A program made the position numbers and the translations under genes. Below the pieces are notes generated by a model, which was not told the origin of the DNA, did no database searches, and saw only the letters and a list, made by a program, of their open reading frames with translations. Shown one piece after another: positions 31,201-38,205 of a stretch of DNA of 64,000 nucleotides (position 1 is its first letter; every line of letters starts with the position of its first letter). Source of the stretch: Bordetella genomosp. 5 (GTDB lineage: Bacteria > Pseudomonadota > Gammaproteobacteria > Burkholderiales > Burkholderiaceae_B); contig NZ_NEVN01000007.1 in assembly GCF_002261475.1 (NCBI RefSeq), positions 124,001 through 188,000 on the forward strand, read 5' to 3'.

Positions 31201-31692
31201 CAGCGCCCACTGGCGCGCGAGCGCCAGCGCGGTGACGGCATTTCCCGCCTCGAGCGCCTGCCCGACATCGCCCGCCCGGGCGCCGGACAGCACGATCAGG
31301 CCGTCCTGGCCCTGCAGCCACTCGCGGCGCACCTCGGCGCGCCCCTTGTACTGATTCTTCAGGAACGACTGCGTGAGCAGCTCGCACAGATTCAGGTAGC
31401 CCTGGTGGTTACGCACCAGCAGCAGCACGCGAAACGGCTTCTCGCGATCGTCGTCGTTGGTGATCCACACATCGCAGCCCGCGATGGGCTTGATGCCGGC
31501 GCCGCGCGCGCCCTTGTAGAACTTGATCAGGCCAAAAATATTCGACAGATCGGTCAAGGCGACGGCGGGCTGGCCCAGCTTGGCGACGCGCTTGATGAGG
31601 TCGGAAATACGCACGATGCCGTCCACGACCGAGAACTCGGAGTGGACGCGCAGGTGTACAAATGGGGGCGGATTGGATACGGCTTCGGACAT
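28201..31692 (-). CDS. dnaE: DNA polymerase III alpha subunit
   Basis: Catalytic subunit of the replicative polymerase, 1,163 residues (E. coli: 1,160). The PHP domain starts at about residue 12 (FVHLRVHSEFSVVDG). The catalytic aspartates lie in MPDFDIDF (~400) and GLVKFDFLGLRNLT (~555). GPGRGSGAGSLVAYALGI is the palm/fingers motif. A C-terminal OB fold (GKMVFAVLDDGTAQVEISVF) follows. The ATG at 31692 (MSEAVSNPPP) is preferred over the upstream GTG at 31716. It is divergent from lpxO with an 81-bp gap and overlaps the downstream glycosyltransferase start by one base. Confidence 0.97.
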   Translation of the reverse strand: MSEAVSNPPPFVHLRVHSEFSVVDGIVRISDLIKRVAKLGQPAVALTDLSNIFGLIKFYKGARGAGIKPIAGCDVWITNDDDREKPFRVLLLVRNHQGYLNLCELLTQSFLKNQYKGRAEVRREWLQGQDGLIVLSGARAGDVGQALEAGNAVTALALARQWALMFPNAYYIELQRAGFDGDEAYTQAALRLAAEAGLPVVATHPVQFLDREEFQAHEARVCIAEGEILANPRRVKRFTQQQYLATSEEMAERYADVPSALANTVEIARRCNLSLVLGKPRLPNFPTPEGVTLDDYLIQLSEEGLEKRLEFLFPDVAERDAKRQQYYDRLRWECKTIIQMGFPGYFLIVQDFINWGKNNGVPVGPGRGSGAGSLVAYALGITDLDPIRYDLLFERFLNPERVSMPDFDIDFCQDNRERVIDYVKEKYGRAAVSQIATFGTLGAKAVVRDAGRVLDMPYMFCDGLSKLIPFNPADPWSLERTLKDEPAFKERYDQEEEVRALVDLAQPLEGLTRNIGMHAGGVLIAPGKLTDFCPLYCQPGQENSAVSQFDKDDVEAAGLVKFDFLGLRNLTILDWAVRYVRQFNPEKRDFDVMALELDDPAAYKVLCDANTTAVFQLESRGMKELLKKLRPNTFEDVIAVLALYRPGPLESGMVDDFVNRKHGRAAVDYFHGDLEATLKSTYGVIVYQEQVMLISQIFGGYSLGGADLLRRAMGKKKAEEMAKHRELFQQGAMEKGHDPDLAVKLFDLMEKFAGYGFNKSHSAAYALISYQTAWLKAYHPAEFLAATLSSDMDDTDKVQTFCRDAKDNGVEVLPPDVNYSGYRFAPVEDAYTAKGKPPRTMRYGLGAVKGTGQGAVEEILRAREEGGPFLNLFDFCRRVSKHAVNRRTVEALIRAGAFDTIEPNRAAMLASVPTAMEAAEQAARSANQASLFGDDSGDVVAGELAKVAPWNLHQRLTEEKSALGYYFSGHLFDHWRDEVRRIVPMQLARVEPQRDLQWMCGVLAAVRVMMTRRGKMVFAVLDDGTAQVEISVFNELYEKHRNRLREDQLLIVQGKVSNDEYSGGMRIVADQLYDLQLAREARARSLRISLNGQADAARLRQMLNPFRAEPENGVPGVPVDVVYRKDNFLCTVRLGEEWRVRMADTLLENLAAWAKPDGVEVTY

Positions 31693-31773
31693 GGACGCGA
31701 TTGTACCCAGTCGCACCCCGGGGGTGGGCGAGCTAAAATGGCGGCTAATTCACCGAGTAGATACGTCCCCATA

Positions 31774-32673
31774 ATGAAATGGTTGATCCCTGGCATCTGG
31801 CTGGCCGCCATTCTGTTCGCGCACTTCCGCGGACGCGTGCGCCTGTCCCTGTCGCGTCAGTTTCTTGATCACTCCGTGCTGCTGGCCCCGATCAACGCCT
31901 TCATGGTGTTGTGCTCGCGCGTGCCGACCACGCCCTACCTCACCTCGCGCGAGATCCCCGAGCTGCAGGTGCTGGACGACAACTGGGAAGTGATCCGCGC
32001 CGAAGCGCTCCAGATGGCCGAGCTGCGCCGCATCAAGGCCGCCGAGCGCCACGACGACATCGGCTTCAACTCGTTTTTCAAGTACGGCTGGAAACGCTTT
32101 TATCTGAAGTGGTACGACGCCCGCCATCCCTCGGCGGAAGAGCTCTGCCCCAAGACCGTGGCCATCCTGAAGAGCCTGCCCAAGGTCAAGGCGGCGATGT
32201 TCGCCGAGCTGCCGCCGGGCGGCAAGCTCAACGCCCACCGCGATCCGTTCGCGGGCTCGCTGCGCTACCACCTGGGTCTGGTCACGCCCAACGACGACCG
32301 CTGCTTCATCCGCGTGGACGGCGACGACTACAGCTGGCGCGACGGCGAAAGCGTGGTGTTCGACGAAACCTACGTGCACGAAGCGCACAATCGCTCCGAG
32401 GCCAACCGCATCATCCTCTTCTGCGACGTCGAGCGTCCGCTCAAGTGGCGCTGGGCCGAGGCGTTCAACCGCTGGTTCGGCCGCAAGGTGATGTCGGCCG
32501 CGAGCTCGCCCAACGATGCCGGCGACCAGACCGGTGCCATCAATAAGCTCACGCACCTGCACTGGACCATCGACCAGAAGCGCAAGAAGTTCAAGGCCTG
32601 GAACCGCACGGTCTACAAGGCGACCAAGTACCTGCTGATCGTGGCGGTGATCGCGGGCTTCATCCTGCTCTGA
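31774..32673 (+). CDS. lpxO: Lipid A hydroxylase LpxO (aspartyl/asparaginyl beta-hydroxylase family)
   Basis: Fe(II)/2-oxoglutarate dioxygenase adding a 2-hydroxyl to a lipid A acyl chain at the inner membrane. The 299-residue protein has an N-terminal hydrophobic helix (residues 2-19) and a C-terminal helix (~280-298). The metal-binding set is visible: NAHRDPF (His and Asp) and the distal HEAHNRSEANRIILFCDVERP histidine/arginine. The fingerprint YLKWYDARHPSAEELCP is LpxO-like. The ATG at 31774 follows the dnaE/lpxO gap. Its presence beside msbA and core genes fits an LPS-modification block. LysR-type regulator follows 18 bp downstream. Confidence 0.93.
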   Translation: MKWLIPGIWLAAILFAHFRGRVRLSLSRQFLDHSVLLAPINAFMVLCSRVPTTPYLTSREIPELQVLDDNWEVIRAEALQMAELRRIKAAERHDDIGFNSFFKYGWKRFYLKWYDARHPSAEELCPKTVAILKSLPKVKAAMFAELPPGGKLNAHRDPFAGSLRYHLGLVTPNDDRCFIRVDGDDYSWRDGESVVFDETYVHEAHNRSEANRIILFCDVERPLKWRWAEAFNRWFGRKVMSAASSPNDAGDQTGAINKLTHLHWTIDQKRKKFKAWNRTVYKATKYLLIVAVIAGFILL

Positions 32674-32691
32674 TCCGCGCGCGGCGCCCCC

Positions 32692-33621
32692 ATGCCCCGT
32701 CCCATTCCGCCGCTCAATCCGCTGCGCGCCTTCGAGGTCGCGGCGCGGCACCTGAGCTTCACCCGCGCAGCCGAAGAGCTGTGCGTGACGCCGTCGGCGG
32801 TAAGCCATCAGATCAAGGTGCTGGAGGACAACCTCGGCATTCCCTTGTTCGTGCGGGACACCAAGTCGCTGATTCTCACGAGCGCGGGCAAGGCCTACCT
32901 GCCCGGCGTGCAGGAGGCGTTCCGGCAGCTGGTGCAGGCCACCTATCGCGTGCAGCGCGAGCGCCAGGTGCCGGCGCTCAAGCTCAACCTGCCGCCCACG
33001 TTCGCGATGAAATGGCTCATCCCGCGCATGAAACGCTTCATGACGCGGCATCCTGATATCGATCTGCGCGTGTCGACCTCGAAGCACATGTCCGATTTCG
33101 CGCGTGACGATGTCGATCTCGAGGTGCGCTACGGGCGCGGCGACTATCCCGGCCTGCGTGCGGAGCCATGCCTGACGGTGGCCGTCACCCCGGTGTGCAG
33201 CCCTGCCCTGCTGACGAGCGGCACCCCGCTCGCGACCGTGGAGGACCTGCGGCATCACACGCTGCTGCACGACGACAGCACCTACGATGACGTGAGCAAT
33301 CCCGACTGGGCCACCTGGCTCGAACACGCCGGCGTGAGCGATATCGACACCTCGCGCGGGCCCTCCTTCTGGCCCAGCCATCTGGTGATCGACGCGGCCA
33401 TGGACGGGCTGGGCGTGGCGCTGGCCAAACGCCCCTGGGTGAGTCGCGACATCGCCGAAGGCCGCCTGATCGAGCCCTTCCCGGCGCTCACGCTGCCCGT
33501 CCAGTTTGCCTATTACCTGGTCTATCCGGAGGAGCGCGCCGCGGATCCGCGTATCCAGGCATTCGCCGCCTGGGTGCGCGAGGAGCAGGCAGCCGAGGGT
33601 CAGCCGCCGCCGCTACGGTAG
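32692..33621 (+). CDS. LysR family regulator (GcvA-like)
   Basis: A 309-residue LTTR. HTH: RAFEVAARHLSFTRAAEELCVTPSAVSHQIKVLEDNLGIPLFVR (residues 13-56, split here by the usual helix pattern). The effector domain begins near residue 95 with LKLNLPPTFAMKWLIPRMKRF, the GcvA-type sequence. It starts 18 bp after lpxO in the same direction, and may be transcribed with it. The target is unknown; no typical gcv genes are nearby. It converges with the class III CoA-transferase gene across a 94-bp gap. Confidence 0.92.
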   Translation: MPRPIPPLNPLRAFEVAARHLSFTRAAEELCVTPSAVSHQIKVLEDNLGIPLFVRDTKSLILTSAGKAYLPGVQEAFRQLVQATYRVQRERQVPALKLNLPPTFAMKWLIPRMKRFMTRHPDIDLRVSTSKHMSDFARDDVDLEVRYGRGDYPGLRAEPCLTVAVTPVCSPALLTSGTPLATVEDLRHHTLLHDDSTYDDVSNPDWATWLEHAGVSDIDTSRGPSFWPSHLVIDAAMDGLGVALAKRPWVSRDIAEGRLIEPFPALTLPVQFAYYLVYPEERAADPRIQAFAAWVREEQAAEGQPPPLR

Positions 33622-33715
33622 AAACGCAGCGCGCTACGATCACGCAGCGCGTGGCGCTCCGCAGGCGCAGGCGGCGCGATCGCCTCGCGAAAGGCAGCGC
33701 CCAGGCGCCCCCACA

Positions 33716-34933
33716 TCACGCCATCTCGGCCGCACGCTGCGCGCCGAACGCCCCGCCCTCGCGCCAGCGCGCCACGCGTTGCGCATCGATGCCCAGCTCA
33801 CGAAACACCTCGTCGGTGTGCTGGCCCAGCAACGGCGCCGGGCGGCGCACCTGTTGCGGCGTGCCGTGCAACTTCACCGGAAACCCCAGCGCCTTGGTCG
33901 GGCCTTCGACCGGGTGGTCGATCTCGAGCACCATCTCGCGCGCCCTGGCCTGCTCGGTATCGAGCGCCTCGGCATAGTCGAGGATGGGCGCCGCCGGCAC
34001 GCCCGCGGCAAGCAGGCGCTCGACCCAGACGTCGGCCGGCGCGGCGGCGAGCGCCTGTTCGATCAACGGAATCAGGTCGGCGCGGTTGGACAGGCGCGCC
34101 ACGTTATCGATGAAGCGCGGGTCGGCCGGCAGATCCGGACGGCCGATGACGCCGCAAAGCGCGGTCCAGAGCTTGTCGTTGGCCGCGCCGATCACCATGT
34201 AGCGGTCGGCCGCCCGAACGGCCTGGTACGGCGCGCTCATGCGGTTGGCGCTGCCCAGCGGCGCCGGCACGCGGCCCGTGCCCCAGAACTCCGCGCTCTC
34301 CCACACCGACAGCCCAAGCGCGGTTTCGTACAGCGACGCGTCGATGTATTGGCCCAGGCCCGAGGTGGCGCGACCGATCACCGCGCTGAGGATGGCGTAC
34401 GAGGCGAAGAGCGCGGCGCCCAGGTCGGCAAACGGCACGCTGGACTTCATGGGCGCGCCGCCGGGCTCGCCCATCACGCTCATGGCGCCGCAACTTGCCT
34501 GCGCGATCAGATCCAGGCCGGGCCGGCGCGACCAGGGCCCCGTCTGACCAAAGCCGGAGATGCTGGCGTAGACCAGCCGTGGGTTGATCGCGTGCAGCGT
34601 CTCGAAATCGATCTTCAGCCGCGCGGCCACGCCCGGCCGGTTGTTCTCCACCAGGATGTCGGCCTGGCGCACCAGCTCGTAGAAGGCTTCGCGGCCCTCG
34701 GGGTGCTTGAGATCGATTTCGACGCTGCGCTTGTTGCGGTTGAGCGCCAGAAAGCCGCCACTGTCATCGCCCTTGAGACGGAATCCCATGGCACGGCGAG
34801 TCTGGTCGCCCGTGCCGGGAGCCTCGACCTTGATCACGTCGGCGCCCATATCGCCGAGCAGCATGCAACAGTAGGGCCCGGCCATGATCTGACTCACGTC
34901 GAGCACGCGCAGGTTGGCAAGCGGAAGCGTCAT
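33716..34933 (-). CDS. Class III CoA-transferase (CaiB/BaiF family)
   Basis: Moves CoA between carboxylic acids via an aspartyl-anhydride. 405 residues, the family size. The N-terminal segment LRVLDVSQIMAGPYCCMLLGDMGADVIKVE, the NRNKRSVEIDLKHPEG motif, and the catalytic-aspartate segment PFADLGAALFASYAIL are all present. The ATG at 34933 fits the start of the conserved first strand. It lies downstream of an enoyl-CoA hydratase (29-bp gap) in the same operon, suggesting activation of an acid that the hydratase processes. Substrate unknown. Confidence 0.92.
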   Translation of the reverse strand: MTLPLANLRVLDVSQIMAGPYCCMLLGDMGADVIKVEAPGTGDQTRRAMGFRLKGDDSGGFLALNRNKRSVEIDLKHPEGREAFYELVRQADILVENNRPGVAARLKIDFETLHAINPRLVYASISGFGQTGPWSRRPGLDLIAQASCGAMSVMGEPGGAPMKSSVPFADLGAALFASYAILSAVIGRATSGLGQYIDASLYETALGLSVWESAEFWGTGRVPAPLGSANRMSAPYQAVRAADRYMVIGAANDKLWTALCGVIGRPDLPADPRFIDNVARLSNRADLIPLIEQALAAAPADVWVERLLAAGVPAAPILDYAEALDTEQARAREMVLEIDHPVEGPTKALGFPVKLHGTPQQVRRPAPLLGQHTDEVFRELGIDAQRVARWREGGAFGAQRAAEMA

Positions 34934-34962
34934 TCTGAATTCCTTGTGTCGCGTGGTGCGGC

Positions 34963-35742
34963 TCAGCGGCCGACGAAGACGGGGCGCTCTTTGGCGAGAA
35001 AGGCGTGATAGCCGATGCGGAAGTCCTCGGTGTCGAAGCAGTCGTAGGCTTCTTCCAGCTCGGCATCGGTGAGCGGACGGGCTTCGCCCAGACGCTGCAC
35101 GAAGCGCTTGTGCCAGCGCGCCACGAGCGGTGCTCCCTGGGCGATGCGGCGCGCGGCGGCGGCGCCTTCGATGTCCACATCGGCGTCCGCTACCACGCGA
35201 TTGACCAGGCCCTTGGCCTGCGCCTCTTCGGCACCGAACACGCGGCCTTCGAGCACGATCTCGAGGGCAACGGCGCGGCCCGCCAAGGCCACCAGACCGC
35301 CTAACTCGCCGTACGACATCACCAGGCCGAGACGGTTGATCGGCGCGCCGAAGCGGCTGGAGGCCCCGCAGATGCGCATATCGCACATCGACGCGAGCTC
35401 CAGGCCGCCCCCGATGCAGGCGCCATGAATCACCGCCAGCGTCGGGTGGCGGCTCTCGGCCACCGCCTGCATCGCGCGGTGCGTGACCTCGCCGTAGGCC
35501 CGGGCGGCCGCCTTGTCGCGTCGGGTGCGCGGAAACTCCTCGATGTCGGCGCCGGCCGAGAAGGCGCGTTCGCCGGCACCGCGCAGCACCACGCAGCGCA
35601 CGGTCTCGTCGGCGGACAGTTGCTGCATGGCGTCGATCAGCCCCTGCCACATGGCGAGGTTCATGGCGTTCATGCGGTCGGGATTGTTGAGAATGACGGT
35701 GGCGATGGCGCCATCGCGTTCGACGCTGAGGGAGGGGGACAT
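34963..35742 (-). CDS. Enoyl-CoA hydratase/isomerase family protein
   Basis: A 259-residue crotonase-fold enzyme acting on a CoA thioester. Oxyanion-hole segments AFSAGADIEEF and HGACIGGGLELASMCDMRI are present. In the second segment the typical first catalytic Glu position is occupied near GELGGLVALAGR, so hydratase activity is plausible but not certain. First gene of a minus-strand operon with the class III CoA-transferase, expressed from the left arm of the mirrored promoter pair at 35799-35941. The frame starts at the ATG at 35742 with a purine-rich upstream sequence. Confidence 0.92.
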   Translation of the reverse strand: MSPSLSVERDGAIATVILNNPDRMNAMNLAMWQGLIDAMQQLSADETVRCVVLRGAGERAFSAGADIEEFPRTRRDKAAARAYGEVTHRAMQAVAESRHPTLAVIHGACIGGGLELASMCDMRICGASSRFGAPINRLGLVMSYGELGGLVALAGRAVALEIVLEGRVFGAEEAQAKGLVNRVVADADVDIEGAAAARRIAQGAPLVARWHKRFVQRLGEARPLTDAELEEAYDCFDTEDFRIGYHAFLAKERPVFVGR

Positions 35743-35798
35743 GGGGCTCTCTGCTTGGGCCGCGCCAGCGGAACGGCCGAGGTTGATTCGGGTGAGAA

Positions 35799-35941
35799 AA
35801 GTGTAGGAAGCCCCTCGGAACGCGCCAAGCGAGAAATACTGCGCCGCCTTTCAAGAAAATCTCGTGCACCGCTGTGAGAAAAACTCAGCGCCGATTCAAG
35901 TATTTCGACGTTGCGGCGAAGCGGCGGCGCTTCCTACACTT
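35799..35941. promoter_or_regulatory. Mirror-image divergent promoters
   Basis: Both arms hold the same ordered elements: AGTATTTC, a 21- or 22-bp spacer, then GCTTCCTACACTT. The left arm (35799-35811, minus strand) and right arm (35929-35941, plus strand) are a perfect 13-bp inverted repeat 117 bp apart. Each contains a TACACT -10 with a -35 (TTGGCG minus, TTGCGG plus) 17-18 bp away. AGTATTTC lies just upstream of each -35 and may bind a shared activator. The left promoter serves the hydratase/CoA-transferase operon, the right one the Bug/hydroxyacid-dehydrogenase genes. Confidence 0.6.
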
Positions 35942-35999
35942 TCCGCCATACACCGCCTCGTCCGCTTGCGGACCGGCGCATAACACGACGGAGACAACA

Positions 36000-36965
36000 A
36001 TGAATCGACGCCAGCTTCTGGCAGCGGCCGCGGCCGTCAGCCTGCTTCCCCTGGTGGCCCGGGCCCAGCCCGCGGCCGCCGGCAACATGCGCATCGTGGT
36101 GGGCTTCCCGCCCGGTGGCGGCACCGACATGGTGACCCGGCTGCTGGCGCAGAAGCTCGGCGCGCTGTGGAACACGCCCGTGGTGGTCGAGAACCGCGCC
36201 GGCGCGGCGGGCGTGATCGCGGCCGAACACGTGGTCAAACAGCCCGCCGACGGCAGCTGCCTGCTGATGACCAATTTCAGCAATCACGCCGTCGCGCCCA
36301 GCCTCTACCCCAAGCTCAGCTATCAGGTCGAACGCGATTTCACGCCCGTCATGCTGGCCGGGGTGTCGCCCAGCCTGCTGGTGTGCCGCGCCGACCAGCA
36401 GGCCCGCACGCTGCCCGCGCTGGTCGAACGTTGCCGCAAATCACCGGGCAGTGTGACATTCGGCTCGGCCGGTCCGGGCTCGGTGCAGCATCTCGCGCTC
36501 GAGATGTTCAAGCTGCGCGCGGGCATCGACGCGCTGCATGTGCCTTACCGCGGCTCCGGCGCCATGATGACCGACCTGCTGGGCGGCCAGATCGACTACA
36601 GCTTCGAGACCATGGCCTCGGCCTCGCCGCACGTGGCCGCCGGCAAGCTGGTGGCCATTGCCCAGACGCGCCTGCGCCGCTCGCCCGCGCAACCCAACGT
36701 GCCGACCATGGCCGAGCAGGGCTATGCGGGCTTCGACGCCAGCACCTGGTACGGCCTGGTGGGACCGGCCGGCATGGACCCTGCCTTCGTGGCGCGGCTC
36801 AACACCGATCTGAACACCATCCTGCGCCAGCCCGACGTGGTCGAGAAGATGACCTCTTATGGCGCCGAAGACGGCGGCGGCAGCGCCGAGCGCTTTGCCG
36901 CCTTCATCACGGAAGAAAAGAACAAATGGGCCAAGGTGATCCACGACGCCAAGGTCACCGTCTGA
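36000..36965 (+). CDS. Bug family solute receptor (TctC-like)
   Basis: A 321-residue periplasmic substrate-binding protein of tripartite tricarboxylate-type systems, greatly expanded in Bordetella and relatives. N-terminus MNRRQLLAAAAAVSLLPLVARA is a twin-arginine-like signal peptide. The family motifs follow: VVGFPPGGGTDMVTRLLAQKL, VENRAGAAGVIAAE and HVPYRGSGAMMTDLLGGQI. No tctA/tctB membrane genes lie nearby, so it may work with a remote transporter or as a sensor. The ATG at 36000 is closest to the signal. Followed 40 bp later by a 2-hydroxyacid dehydrogenase, suggesting the ligand is a hydroxy- or dicarboxylic acid. Confidence 0.93.
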   Translation: MNRRQLLAAAAAVSLLPLVARAQPAAAGNMRIVVGFPPGGGTDMVTRLLAQKLGALWNTPVVVENRAGAAGVIAAEHVVKQPADGSCLLMTNFSNHAVAPSLYPKLSYQVERDFTPVMLAGVSPSLLVCRADQQARTLPALVERCRKSPGSVTFGSAGPGSVQHLALEMFKLRAGIDALHVPYRGSGAMMTDLLGGQIDYSFETMASASPHVAAGKLVAIAQTRLRRSPAQPNVPTMAEQGYAGFDASTWYGLVGPAGMDPAFVARLNTDLNTILRQPDVVEKMTSYGAEDGGGSAERFAAFITEEKNKWAKVIHDAKVTV

Positions 36966-37005
36966 ACCTGCCCGGCCCGCCCTCGCCGCACGAACCGCTA
37001 TCGCC

Positions 37006-38187
37006 ATGACCGTCATCACCTGCATCGAAGACCTGCGTGTCCTCGCGCGCCGCCGCGTGCCGAAGATGTTTTACGACTACGTGGACGTGGGATCCTGGAC
37101 GGAATCCACCTACCGCGCCAACGAGGCGGACCTGCAACGCATCCTGCTGCGCCAACGCGTGGCGGTGGACCTGAGCGAGCGCAACGTGCGCTCGCGCCTG
37201 CTGGGCCGGGACGTGACCATGCCGGTCGCCATCGCGCCCACCGGGCTGACGGGCATGGTGCATGCCGATGGCGAAATCCTTGCCGCCCGCGCCGCCCAAC
37301 GTTTTGGCGTGCCTTTCACCCTGTCGACGGTGAGCATCTGCTCGATCGAGGACATTGCCGAGGCCACGGGCGGACACCCGTTCTGGTTTCAGCTCTACAT
37401 GATGCGCGACCGCCGATTCGTCGAGCAATTGATCCGCCGGGCCCATGCGGCGAACTGCGACGCGCTCGTGCTGACGCTCGATCTGCCGATCAGCGGCCAG
37501 CGCCACAAAGACCTGAAGAACGGCCTGACCGCGCCACCGCGCCTGAGCGCGCGCAATCTGCTCAACATGATGAGCAAACCCGCGTGGTGCCTGGGCATGC
37601 TGGGCACGCGCCGGCGCACCTTCGGCAACATCGTGGGTCATGCGGAGGGCGTGGGCGACATGGCCTCGATGGCCGACTGGAGTTCGCGCCAGTACGATCC
37701 CTCCATGACCTGGGACGACATCGCCTGGGTGCGCAGGCTCTGGGATCGAAAACTCATCCTCAAGGGCATCCTCGACGCCGAGGACGCCCGTCTGGCGCAG
37801 CAGGCCGGCGCCGACGCGATCATCGTGTCGAACCACGGCGGACGTCAGCTCGACGGCGCCCCTTCGACGATTCGCGCCCTGCCCCCGATCGTGGCGGCGG
37901 TGGGCGCCCGCACCGAGGTGCATCTCGACGGCGGCATCCGCAGTGGCCAGGACGTGCTCAAGGCCCTGGCGCTCGGCGCGCATGGCGTCCACATCGGACG
38001 CGCCATGCTTTACGGACTGGGCGCGTTGGGCGAAGCCGGGGTGACCCGCGCGCTGGAGATCATCCACAAGGAGCTCGACCTCACGATGGCGTTCTGCGGC
38101 CGCACCGCCATCAGCCAGGTCGATGCCGGCGTCCTGTTGCAGGACACGCCGGACCTGCCGCCCGTCGCGCTGGCCGCCGTCGCGTAG
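37006..38187 (+). CDS. FMN-dependent 2-hydroxyacid dehydrogenase (LldD-like)
   Basis: A 393-residue TIM-barrel flavoenzyme of the L-lactate/glycolate/mandelate family, oxidising a 2-hydroxyacid to a 2-oxoacid. FMN-binding MPVAIAPTGLTGM, STVSICSIEDIAEA, WFQLYMMRD, and the catalytic-histidine segment VSNHGGRQLDGAPST are present. The barrel C-terminal phosphate site VHIGRAMLYGLGALGEAG is intact. It could be membrane associated like LldD. Adjacent to a Bug receptor, 40 bp apart, so they probably handle the same substrate. It converges with hrpA with an 18-bp gap. Confidence 0.92.
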   Translation: MTVITCIEDLRVLARRRVPKMFYDYVDVGSWTESTYRANEADLQRILLRQRVAVDLSERNVRSRLLGRDVTMPVAIAPTGLTGMVHADGEILAARAAQRFGVPFTLSTVSICSIEDIAEATGGHPFWFQLYMMRDRRFVEQLIRRAHAANCDALVLTLDLPISGQRHKDLKNGLTAPPRLSARNLLNMMSKPAWCLGMLGTRRRTFGNIVGHAEGVGDMASMADWSSRQYDPSMTWDDIAWVRRLWDRKLILKGILDAEDARLAQQAGADAIIVSNHGGRQLDGAPSTIRALPPIVAAVGARTEVHLDGGIRSGQDVLKALALGAHGVHIGRAMLYGLGALGEAGVTRALEIIHKELDLTMAFCGRTAISQVDAGVLLQDTPDLPPVALAAVA

Positions 38188-38205
38188 CGCAACGCGCCCA
38201 AGCGC

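Noticed and set aside
28162-31773. Very long open frame antisense to dnaE, continuous with lpxO
   Set aside because: It mirrors dnaE codon structure, is full of His/Arg/Gly, and dnaE is unmistakable on the other strand. Only the part after 31774 is real (lpxO).
33716-35869. Fusion of CoA-transferase and an upstream 300-codon extension
   Set aside because: The upstream part of the frame is the shadow of the enoyl-CoA hydratase gene; the CoA-transferase begins at 34933.
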